The notes beneath the pieces were generated by a model that was not told where the DNA came from, ran no database searches, and was given only the letters and a program-made list of their open reading frames with translations. Below are positions 1 to 4,481 of a stretch of 7,876 nt of DNA, piece by piece (position 1 is the stretch's first letter; each line of letters begins with the position of its first letter). The stretch comes from Candidatus Omnitrophota bacterium (lineage in GTDB: Bacteria; Omnitrophota; Gorgyraeia; Gygaellales; Profunditerraquicolaceae), in contig JAFGET010000087.1 of the NCBI GenBank assembly GCA_016931435.1, positions 1 through 7,876 on the forward strand, read 5' to 3'. The position numbers and the translations under genes were made by a program.

Positions 1-86
1 GTTACCCATTACGCTTACCCTTCGGAGCCCGGACTTTCCTCCCCCACATCAATTATTGGCGTGAGGGTAACCGCGTTCTACCCGCC
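1..86 (-). ncRNA. rnpB: RNase P RNA (5' part, truncated by window edge)
   Basis: On the minus strand, positions 41-24 read GAGGAAAGTCCGGGCTCC, the conserved CR-I/P4 signature near the 5' end of bacterial RNase P RNA, the catalytic RNA that matures tRNA 5' ends. Just before it, CCCTCAC (minus strand, from 67) can pair with GTGGGGG (ending near 41) as a short P3 hairpin. The GGCGGGTAG stretch (86-78) would form the P1 5' strand. After the signature the sequence reads GAAGGGTAAGCGTAATGGGTAAC-like P5/P7-P8 sequence and then leaves the window, so most of the RNA is missing. The 5' end at about 86 is estimated from the fold and would put the rnhA stop codon inside rnpB. I see no clear promoter, so it may be processed from the upstream transcript. 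Confidence 0.9.
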
Positions 87-491
87 TTTCATTTCTTTCA
101 CTGCCTTATTTGCTAATTTATCCGCGCCGCGATTATCTTCACGCGGGATATGCGTCACTATCACTTCTTTAAAACCCGCCATTAAACCAACGGCCTGGTT
201 ATACAGATTTAAGATACCGGCGTCCTTTACCTTGTATATCTTTTTTAATTGCCGGCATAAAAGCTGGCTGTCTGATTTGATCTTAAGTATTTCCGCCTGA
301 AAATTCAAGGCTTCTTTTAATCCGTATATAAGAGCGGTATACTCTGCTATATTATTGGTCGCATACCCTATAAATACCGATATATTCTTTACCGGCTCTC
401 CCTGGCGGCAAAGTATCGCCCCGATACCGCTGGGCCCGGGATTGCCTTTGGAGGCTCCGTCAATATAAAGCTCAAGCTCCTTGTATTTCAA
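78..491 (-). CDS. rnhA: Ribonuclease HI
   Basis: This 137-residue protein is a single RNase H domain, which cuts the RNA strand of RNA-DNA hybrids during replication and repair in the cytoplasm. The carboxylate set is complete: D11 in YIDGASKGNPGPSG, E50 in NNIAEYTAL, D74 in KSDSQLL and D124 in NRGADKLAN. The length suits a minimal RNase HI without an N-terminal hybrid-binding domain. The start is TTG at 491-489, and its bases overlap the TGA stop of the upstream zinc-ribbon gene (shared TTGA), which suggests translational coupling. AGAGG seven bases upstream supports this start, and a later start would remove the first beta strand. The 3' end runs into the 5' end of rnpB. The fold and catalytic residues make the call secure. 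Confidence 0.94.
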   Translation of the reverse strand: MKYKELELYIDGASKGNPGPSGIGAILCRQGEPVKNISVFIGYATNNIAEYTALIYGLKEALNFQAEILKIKSDSQLLCRQLKKIYKVKDAGILNLYNQAVGLMAGFKEVIVTHIPREDNRGADKLANKAVKEMKGG

Positions 492-1270
492 CTTTGCGCC
501 TCTTCAACAGAAGTATTACCGGCGGAGGCATCGTCGATCTCCATATCCTCTTCTATATAAAGCATCCTGTTGCATACCTCACAGGTAATGATACGTTCAT
601 ACATCTTTATCAAATTTATCACCTGCGGAGGCACAAACATATTACATCCGCAACAGGAATTATTTTTTACCGCCACTATCGCCAGGCCGTCACGGTTATT
701 CAGTATCCGTTCATACTGGTTTACTATCTTATCCTCCAGGCCGGGAATGACCTGGTTCCTGCGTGATTCAAGCTGAGCGATATGTTCGTCTATCTCTTTT
801 ACCTTGTCCTGGACTTCTTTCTTTCTTGCGTTTAAAGCCTTTTCCTCCTCCTGCAATTTCTTCTTTTCTTCTTCTATCCCAGCCTTAGCCTTCTCTGTCT
901 CTTCTATTAATCCCAGGATAGTATCTTCGACCATAGAGACATCGGCCTTTACCCCCTCTATCTGCGTAAGCATCGCCTGGTAATCCTTATTGGTCTTTAA
1001 GGTATAAAGCTGAGACTGGAGCTTTTTTATGCTTTCTTCTTTAGCCAAGAGGTCGGTTTCTTTTTCTTTTTTTTGCTTTTGCAGGTCCAGGTACTTCTTT
1101 TCCGCCTCTGCCAAGCCGTTTTTCTTCTCTTCAAAGGCGGCATCAAGGACCTCTATTTCTTTCGGCTTGGCTTCCTTCTCGTCTTTTAAGATAAAGATCT
1201 CACTGTCGATCTTCTGAAGCCTTACTAAACAGTTGATCTGTTGTTTTAGGTTAACTGCTTGCATAGTCAA
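488..1270 (-). CDS. Coiled-coil zinc-ribbon protein (COG1579 / CT398 / FlgZ type)
   Basis: The protein has about 260 residues. Residues 8-175 are a long, Lys/Glu-rich antiparallel coiled coil. The C-terminus is a zinc ribbon with C206-x-x-C209 and C230-x-x-C233, plus an extra C207, followed by an acidic tail. This matches the COG1579 zf-RING_7 family. Relatives include Helicobacter HP0958 (FlgZ), which binds sigma54 and flagellin mRNA, and Chlamydia CT398, which binds sigma54 and a type III secretion protein. The role here is unknown; a nucleic-acid or sigma-factor adaptor is an inference. The start is either TTG at 1270 or ATG at 1264. Neither has a strong ribosome-binding site (an AAGAG lies ten bases before the TTG). 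It overlaps rnhA by 4 bp and is likely cotranscribed with it and possibly with rnpB. Confidence 0.87.
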   Translation of the reverse strand: MTMQAVNLKQQINCLVRLQKIDSEIFILKDEKEAKPKEIEVLDAAFEEKKNGLAEAEKKYLDLQKQKKEKETDLLAKEESIKKLQSQLYTLKTNKDYQAMLTQIEGVKADVSMVEDTILGLIEETEKAKAGIEEEKKKLQEEEKALNARKKEVQDKVKEIDEHIAQLESRRNQVIPGLEDKIVNQYERILNNRDGLAIVAVKNNSCCGCNMFVPPQVINLIKMYERIITCEVCNRMLYIEEDMEIDDASAGNTSVEEAQS

Positions 1271-1304
1271 TAATATCTGTACTCTTTTACTTCAGGTAAA
1301 GTAT

Positions 1305-1321
1305 ACCGCACGAAGTGCGGT
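1305..1321. repeat. Hairpin 2 of the first repeat copy
   Basis: ACCGCAC and GTGCGGT are perfect 7-bp inverted arms around a GAA triloop. On the minus strand TATACT follows at once (1305-1300), then TTTACCTGAAGTAAA and the start of the zinc-ribbon gene. A -10-like box sits here, but no convincing -35 is visible 17 bp upstream. Confidence 0.6.
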
Positions 1322-1387
1322 GCTGCTTGAGTGCCATTAAATTTTTGCTTGTCGGGAAAGAACTGTTTGTATGCACCTTCACTCACT

Positions 1388-1409
1388 AAACCGCTTGGCG
1401 CGGTTTTTT
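1388..1409 (+). other. Terminator-like hairpin inside the repeat array
   Basis: AAACCGC, loop TTGGC, then GCGGTTT, followed by T's to 1409, resembles a short intrinsic terminator on the plus strand. No plus-strand gene lies upstream of it. On the minus strand the hairpin is preceded by A's and has no T-run. It is better read as the variable hairpin 2 of a repeat copy. Confidence 0.35.
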
Positions 1410-1430
1410 ACGTTCGTTCAAGTGCCACCA

Positions 1431-1453
1431 GTTTTTTCCGACAAGGAAAAAAC
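1431..1453. repeat. Hairpin 1 of the middle repeat copy
   Basis: GTTTTTTCC and GGAAAAAAC are perfect 9-bp inverted arms around a GACAA loop. It is the counterpart of the hairpin at 1624-1658, with the loop in the opposite orientation (GACAA rather than TTGTC on the plus strand). The TGGCACT motif (minus strand) lies beside it at about 1427-1421. Confidence 0.65.
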
Positions 1454-1520
1454 ATATGCACTGCGTTCGCTACGCCCCTTGTTAATTCTGCCTATATTAC
1501 ATATCGGAGAATTATCCTAA

Positions 1521-1536
1521 GCCGCCAAATGGCGGC
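1521..1536. repeat. GC-rich hairpin in the repeat array
   Basis: GCCGCC and GGCGGC are perfect 6-bp arms around AAAT. On the minus strand AGTCC precedes it and AGGATAATT follows. The same AGTCC-hairpin-GGATAATT arrangement recurs around 1613-1583 with a different stem sequence, which marks it as hairpin 2 of another copy. Confidence 0.6.
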
Positions 1537-1623
1537 GAAGGACTGGCTCGCTTAACGCTTAATTTGCCCTCTCTTACTTCAGGTAAATTATCCATAAGCT
1601 GAAGGCTTAGGGACTACTTAGTG

Positions 1624-1658
1624 CCATTTAATTTTCCCTTGTCGGGAAAATTAAATGG
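1624..1658. repeat. Perfect 15-bp hairpin abutting the tRNA-Val 3' end
   Basis: The arms 1624-1638 and 1644-1658 are perfectly complementary over 15 bp around the 5-base loop TTGTC. The outer bases (plus-strand TGG at 1656-1658) are also the encoded CCA of tRNA-Val, so in a precursor transcript the CCA would be base-paired in this stem. It may act as a 3'-end or processing structure for the tRNA transcript, but there is no T-run for a classic terminator. Confidence 0.75.
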
Positions 1659-1732
1659 TGGGCGATATAGGATTCGGACCTATGACCTCTACAATGTGAA
1701 TGTAGCGCTCTAACCAGCTGAGCCAATCGCCC
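1656..1732 (-). tRNA. tRNA-Val (anticodon CAC)
   Basis: All four arms fold: acceptor GGGCGAT/ATCGCCC, D-stem GCTC/GAGC with the loop AGCTGGTTA (G18G19 present), anticodon stem CTACA/TGTAG with the loop TTCACAT, variable AGGTC, and T-stem ATAGG/CCTAT. The anticodon is CAC (plus strand 1696-1698), reading the valine codon GUG, and discriminator A73 suits Val. Without CCA it is 74 nt. The next bases are CCA, but they also form the outer edge of the adjoining palindrome, so this may be coincidental. The T-loop reads TCCGAAT, with C where U55 (normally pseudouridine) is expected. It probably shares a transcript with the CAT tRNA upstream, since no promoter of its own is visible. Confidence 0.93.
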
Positions 1733-1738
1733 AATTTA

Positions 1739-1805
1739 GTTGTCAGTTGTCAGTTATCGGTTGTCAGATAAACTATTCGAAAACTGAAAACTGAGAACTG
1801 ACAAC
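1739..1805. repeat. Heptamer inverted repeat (27-bp arms), no gene inside
   Basis: The left arm is four heptamers, GTTGTCA twice, GTTATCG, then GTTGTCA (1739-1766). Read on the minus strand, the right arm (1805-1779) is GTTGTCA, GTTCTCA, GTTTTCA, GTTTTC. The arms pair over 27 bp. The only three mismatches (1749/1795, 1756/1788, 1763/1781) all fall at the fourth base of a heptamer, and there is one G-T wobble (1759/1785). The loop is 13 bases. It lies seven bases upstream of tRNA-Val. Heptanucleotide tandem repeats are known from cyanobacteria (STRR sequences). The link to the S23-flanking heptamers here is inference. Confidence 0.8.
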
Positions 1806-1813
1806 TATTACTC

Positions 1814-1829
1814 TGGGCCCACAGGGACT
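1814..1829 (-). repeat. 16-bp duplicate of the CAT-tRNA 3' end
   Basis: TGGGCCCACAGGGACT is identical to 1991-2006, the 3' acceptor and T-stem portion of the CAT tRNA. The direct repeat lies 177 bp from the tRNA, in the geometry of an integrase attachment-site duplication (attL in the tRNA, attR distal). No integrase is present, so a shrunken island remnant or a broken second tRNA copy are both possible. Confidence 0.6.
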
Positions 1830-1878
1830 TCCTTTTCCATCTCTTACAATTCAGAAAAGGACACCGTTCCTCCAAATC

Positions 1879-1989
1879 TTACTTGCTGAAACGGTGCAAC
1901 CCTTCAATATAATACTTTTTCTCCTCGCTCAAACCTAAATGCCTTTTTAAAGGTATCACTCGGAGTAAATTTTTGCTTCGCAAAAATTT
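1879..1989 (-). pseudogene. Possible C-terminal gene remnant between the duplicated tRNA ends
   Basis: One minus-strand frame stays open from just after the CAT tRNA to a TAA at 1881-1879. From a possible GTG at 1959 it encodes 26 residues including LGLSEEKKYYIEGLHRF, which has a natural, protein-like composition. There is no ribosome-binding site, no family I recognise, and the upstream part of the frame passes through a perfect hairpin (1966-1990). It may be the tail of a gene whose body was lost, possibly cargo of an element that left the 16-bp tRNA-end duplication. A chance open frame is equally possible at this length. Confidence 0.25.
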
Positions 1990-1990
1990 A
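1966..1990. repeat. Perfect 11-bp hairpin directly after the CAT tRNA
   Basis: TAAATTTTTGC and GCAAAAATTTA are perfect arms around a TTC triloop, touching the tRNA discriminator base at 1991. Like tRNA-Val, this tRNA is thus followed at once by a strong A/T-rich stem. It may guide 3'-end processing. No T-run follows on the minus strand. Confidence 0.7.
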
Positions 1991-2064
1991 TGGGCCCACA
2001 GGGACTCGAACCCCGGACCAATTGATTATGAGTCAACTGCTCTAACCGACTGAGCTATGGGCCC
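1991..2064 (-). tRNA. tRNA with CAT anticodon, probably tRNA-Ile2
   Basis: The fold is canonical at 74 nt without CCA: acceptor GGGCCCA/TGGGCCC, D-stem GCTC/GAGC, anticodon stem GTTGA/TCAAT with the loop CTCATAA, variable TGGTC, T-loop TTCGAGT, discriminator A. The anticodon is CAT. It is not initiator tRNA-fMet, since position 1 pairs with 72 (G-C) and the anticodon stem lacks the three G-C pairs. Elongator Met and Ile2 are hard to tell apart. The acceptor pairs C4-G69 and C5-G68, reported as TilS determinants of E. coli tRNA-Ile2, favour Ile2. If so, TilS (encoded at 6274-7260) would convert C34 to lysidine to read AUA. No CCA is encoded. A 16-bp copy of its 3' end lies at 1814-1829. Confidence 0.9.
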
Positions 2065-2289
2065 TAATATTTTACTCGCCATGCCCATAGCGAAATCCTC
2101 CGAAGCCCGTCAGACCTATTACAAATCTATTAATGGGCGCAGGGGAATGACTATAGGCCTAAATTTCTTCCTCTTGCAAATGGGAAATTTATCCTTAGTA
2201 AAAGCTACATTATTTATCGATTTACAAAGGGCAAAATCAACCTTGGTTGATCTGAAAATTATTCTTTCCAAATCCAAATTTAAAACTAT
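2065..2289 (-). other. Leader between promoter and CAT tRNA, no confident gene
   Basis: These 225 bp would be transcribed ahead of the tRNA. On the minus strand a frame runs from TTG at 2277 to TAA at 2121-2119 (52 codons) without a ribosome-binding site or a recognisable domain. A GGAGG at about 2101 precedes ATG codons whose frame runs into the tRNA, a familiar spurious pattern. A near-palindrome, ATCAACC-AA-GGTTGAT, lies at about 2236-2251. I see no RNA family here. Confidence 0.4.
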
Positions 2290-2318
2290 ATTATACTACC
2301 TTTAATCCGATTTGACAA
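2290..2318 (-). promoter_or_regulatory. Sigma70-type promoter upstream of the tRNAs
   Basis: On the minus strand, TTGTCA (2318-2313), a 17-bp spacer and TATAAT (2295-2290) form a near-consensus promoter. It begins five bases after the stop codon of the GH57 gene and points at the CAT tRNA, with an expected start near 2283. It probably drives the CAT tRNA and then tRNA-Val. Confidence 0.72.
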
Positions 2319-2322
2319 ATAT

Positions 2323-3897
2323 TTAATCTGGCCTCAGAGGTTCTTTAAGATATCCCGGGGTTTCCTTGCCTATCAAACTGTAGAAATTAGCCATATGCAT
2401 CCTGAAGAGCCGGTCAAAATCAGCTTCATTATCACCATACCACCAGAACCAATCGCTCCCTTCGGCGATATATATCTGCTTGCGGGCTAAATCAAGCTTC
2501 TCCCCTAAAGCCCGGCTTCTGCCTTCATCCTCTAAAACTGCTTGAAACTCCTGCCTGGCTAATGTCAGGTAGTCCCAGGCCTTATTTTTGTAAGGGTTGC
2601 CTATCCACTTAAAGAAATTGCCGAAGATCCATGAACCCGCGGCAATACGCTTGATATCGCGATTAGCCGGATGATCCTTTAAATATTCACTTATTGTAAC
2701 GGCCTTTACGAAATCTGCTTCAGACAACCTTTTATACAGGGCATTTAAAAAATCATGGCCGTCGTTGGTGTAATATTCCCAGGCGTTCTCTCCGTCCATA
2801 GCAATAGTGACCAGTATATCCTTGTTTTTAAAGGCTGCGGCAGTATTCTTAAGGTGTCCCATGAAGTCAGCGGCAGCTGCCTCTGCATTCCACCTGTGAT
2901 AGACAAAACCCAAAAGGTCAGAAAGATTACGGTCGCGAAAAACCACGTTCAAGTTACCCTCTTCTCTCTTTAGTAGGTAAGGCTGGTATAAAAGGGCAGT
3001 ATCCCTTTTTTTCTTCTTTAAAGATTTAAATAATATCGCCTCATCGGTGACTATCCAGTTTATCCCTGATTCTATTATAAATGGCAGGATATGCTCGCAT
3101 ACAGACTCTTCTGACGGCCACATCCCTTGAGGCTTTACCCCAAACCTCTCCTGAAAGAAGCTGATGGCTTCATTGATATGCGCCTTTGCATCCTGCGGAT
3201 AACTAAAGGTGAGCTTAGGTAATACTGTCTTTGGCTCTGCCTCTTTACCTAAACCGCTGTTATAAAGCAGGGGTAATATAGGGTGATAATACGGGCTGAT
3301 CGTCACCTCGACCTGGCCGGATTCAACAAATTTTCTATATACAGGTATGATCTCCTTAAGTATCTTAAGATGGCTTGCCAATACCGCGCGCTTTTCATCT
3401 TCGCTGAAAAACCTCCCCTTATCCACCGCTTGTTTTAATTCCGGGATCTCCAGCCTGAAAGACGGGTCCACCCAGGCAAGGTTAAACCATACCTGTAGAT
3501 CCCGGTAATCCCGGTTGTCAAAATGCTTATGCGTATGTTTTTTAAGGTAGAGTTCGTAGTATCGCGGGAAAAGGGCGATCACCCTTTCCTTATTGATACT
3601 GAAAAAACGCTCCAGGATAAATTCTTTTTCCTGCGCGCTTAACTCTTCCGCCGGCTTATAAGAAAGTTCAAGAAACCTGTCTTTTATGCGTTCCCGGGTG
3701 TAATCCTCCACCTGCTCCATCAAAGAAGGCACGAGGTTGAAGACCTGGTGGATCTTGGGGTATTTGGCAAGTATCTTTACCATATCCAGGTAATCTTTTA
3801 CCCCGTGCAGGCGCACCCATGGCACAGGGGTCTCCTGGGTCAGGAGGTTCTTATAATAAGGCTGGTGCATGTGGTAGATGAAGGCGAGATATAACAT
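2323..3897 (-). CDS. Glycoside hydrolase family 57 protein (alpha-glucan-active)
   Basis: The 524-residue protein has no signal peptide, so it should act on alpha-glucans in the cytoplasm (amylase, glucanotransferase or branching-type activity). The GH57 conserved regions appear in order: HMHQPYY at 9-15, SPYYHPILPL at 201-210, GMWPSEESV at 258-266 with E263 as the likely nucleophile, and AMDGENAWEYY at 366-376 with D368 as the likely acid/base. They are followed by GSWIFGNFFKWIG (421-433) and SDWFWWYGDN (481-490), typical of the COG1449 branch. At 524 residues it is a compact member without an extra C-terminal domain. The substrate cannot be told. The ATG matches the usual GH57 N-terminus, but the upstream bases are A/T only with no Shine-Dalgarno, and a heptamer array ends 23 bp upstream. 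Confidence 0.9.
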   Translation of the reverse strand: MLYLAFIYHMHQPYYKNLLTQETPVPWVRLHGVKDYLDMVKILAKYPKIHQVFNLVPSLMEQVEDYTRERIKDRFLELSYKPAEELSAQEKEFILERFFSINKERVIALFPRYYELYLKKHTHKHFDNRDYRDLQVWFNLAWVDPSFRLEIPELKQAVDKGRFFSEDEKRAVLASHLKILKEIIPVYRKFVESGQVEVTISPYYHPILPLLYNSGLGKEAEPKTVLPKLTFSYPQDAKAHINEAISFFQERFGVKPQGMWPSEESVCEHILPFIIESGINWIVTDEAILFKSLKKKKRDTALLYQPYLLKREEGNLNVVFRDRNLSDLLGFVYHRWNAEAAAADFMGHLKNTAAAFKNKDILVTIAMDGENAWEYYTNDGHDFLNALYKRLSEADFVKAVTISEYLKDHPANRDIKRIAAGSWIFGNFFKWIGNPYKNKAWDYLTLARQEFQAVLEDEGRSRALGEKLDLARKQIYIAEGSDWFWWYGDNEADFDRLFRMHMANFYSLIGKETPGYLKEPLRPD

Positions 3898-3920
3898 TAT
3901 ATATAGTAATTAATGATATA

Positions 3921-3952
3921 GGTCTATGGTCTATGGTCTATGGTCTATGGTC
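3921..3952. repeat. Heptamer tandem repeat, left end of the S23 unit
   Basis: GGTCTAT occurs four times plus GGTC, perfectly, over 32 bp. In the phase GTCTATG it ends inward with GTCGAAA. Read inward from the other side of the S23 gene, the minus strand gives GTCGATA, GTCAATA, GCCTATA, GTCTATA, GTTGAAG (4401-4367), so the two arrays are imperfect inverted repeats differing mostly at heptamer positions 4 and 7. This array begins six bases past the S23 stop codon and 23 bp before the GH57 start. Confidence 0.85.
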
Positions 3953-3957
3953 GAAAC

Positions 3958-4314
3958 TCAAAATTTTAGGTAATTACGAAAAGAATACAGCATTTTTGAA
4001 AGCTTTTCGCATTTTTTATAAAAAGAACTGAATTCGTTTTGATTTAAATAATTCTGCTTATGCGCTATGTGCAATAAAGTTACTACTTCATTCAATGAAC
4101 CAATTGATATATGAATAAAACGTGATAAATCAGAATCGGAATTCCTACCTTCCCCTTCTGCTATATTTGAACTAATAGATACTGCTGCGCGGTTTAATTG
4201 GCTGATCAAGCCAAATTGTTCGCTTTCGGGGAAACTTTTTGTTAGAATATAAACTTCATTAGCAAACTCTACCGATTCTTTCCAGATATTAAGATTCTCA
4301 AATTTAAACGCCAT
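3958..4314 (-). CDS. Four-helix-bundle protein (S23 / 23S rRNA intervening-sequence protein family)
   Basis: The 118-residue protein carries the family hallmarks: FENLNIWKESVEFANEVY at 5-22, the FP-x-SEQFGLISQLNRAAVSI core around 28-47, the signature SNIAEGEGR near 49-57, and GSLNEV around 72-77. This is the TIGR02436 / PF05635 type, first seen in intervening sequences of spirochaete 23S rRNA genes and related in fold to the Avd protein of diversity-generating retroelements. Its biochemical role is not established; nucleic-acid binding is an inference. It is more A/T-rich by eye than its neighbours and lacks a clear ribosome-binding site. It sits between inverted heptamer arrays (3921-3952 and 4334-4401), so gene and arrays look like one inserted unit. 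No rRNA lies here, so this copy is outside that classic setting. Confidence 0.92.
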   Translation of the reverse strand: MAFKFENLNIWKESVEFANEVYILTKSFPESEQFGLISQLNRAAVSISSNIAEGEGRNSDSDLSRFIHISIGSLNEVVTLLHIAHKQNYLNQNEFSSFYKKCEKLSKMLYSFRNYLKF

Positions 4315-4333
4315 CGCTGATAAAATTCTTTAT

Positions 4334-4420
4334 TATGGACTATCGACTATCGACCCGATCATTTATCTTCAACTATAGACTATAGGCTATTGACTATCGA
4401 CGCGATAATTTTACTTCAAC
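4334..4420. repeat. Heptamer repeats, right end of the S23 unit, in two tandem copies
   Basis: Two heptamer blocks follow each other. On the plus strand, block 1 (4334-4354) reads TATGGAC, TATCGAC, TATCGAC, and block 2 (4374-4401) reads TATAGAC, TATAGGC, TATTGAC, TATCGAC. Each block is followed by nearly the same 19-20 bp (CCGATCATTTATCTTCAAC after block 1, GCGATAATTTTACTTCAAC after block 2), so the whole end is a tandem duplication with a unit of about 47 bp. Base variation is concentrated at one position per heptamer. Confidence 0.8.
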
Positions 4421-4423
4421 ATT

Positions 4424-4455
4424 AAAAAACCCCCGGAGGATTGCTCCCCCGAGGG
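4424..4455 (-). terminator. Intrinsic terminator of the porin gene
   Basis: On the minus strand, CCCTCGGGGGA (4455-4445), a GCAA tetraloop (GNRA type) and TCCTCCGGGGG (4440-4430) form an 11-bp stem with only G-U wobbles, followed by six T's. It lies 26 bp after the porin stop. A T-run also follows on the plus strand, so it may work in both directions. Confidence 0.93.
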
Positions 4456-4481
4456 TTTTTGTTAAAACATGTTACAGATCA

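Larger units (their letters stand above)
1281..1658 (-). repeat. Array of diverged multi-hairpin palindromic repeats
   Basis: This roughly 380-bp stretch has no credible gene but at least three diverged copies of one unit, all oriented on the minus strand. The unit, in minus-strand order, is: hairpin 1 (A/T-rich arms ending CC or CCC around a GACAA or TTGTC loop), the motif TGGCACT, hairpin 2 of variable sequence, a -10-like TATACT or GGATAAT, and a small hairpin TTACCTGAAGTAA. Hairpin 1 copies lie at 1624-1658, 1431-1453 and, degenerate, about 1335-1362. Hairpin 2 copies lie at about 1594-1610, 1521-1536, 1388-1406 and 1305-1321. The TTACCTGAAGTAA copies lie at 1574-1586 and 1287-1299. Arms differ between copies but stay complementary within a copy, as in REP/BIME-like extragenic palindromes. 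The array separates tRNA-Val from the zinc-ribbon gene. Confidence 0.7.

Noticed and set aside
494..1217. Plus-strand open frames opposite the zinc-ribbon gene
   Set aside because: They are antisense shadows of a gene with clear Cys motifs and coiled-coil composition.
1388..1409. Functional plus-strand terminator
   Set aside because: No plus-strand transcript source is visible, and the hairpin fits the repeat unit better.
1331..1555. Plus-strand open frame of 74 codons
   Set aside because: It runs through the hairpin repeats, which explain its composition; no start signal or family resemblance.
2080..2106. Small gene starting at the GGAGG-preceded ATG before the CAT tRNA
   Set aside because: The frame runs into the tRNA and stops at its anticodon arm after about 20 codons, a typical artefact near tRNAs.
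2057..2305. Plus-strand open frame of 82 codons
   Set aside because: It begins inside the CAT tRNA and runs antisense across the tRNA leader and promoter, with no ribosome-binding site and no recognisable domain.
3921..4420. CRISPR-like array
   Set aside because: The repeats are 7 bp head-to-tail with no unique spacers, and no cas genes are present.
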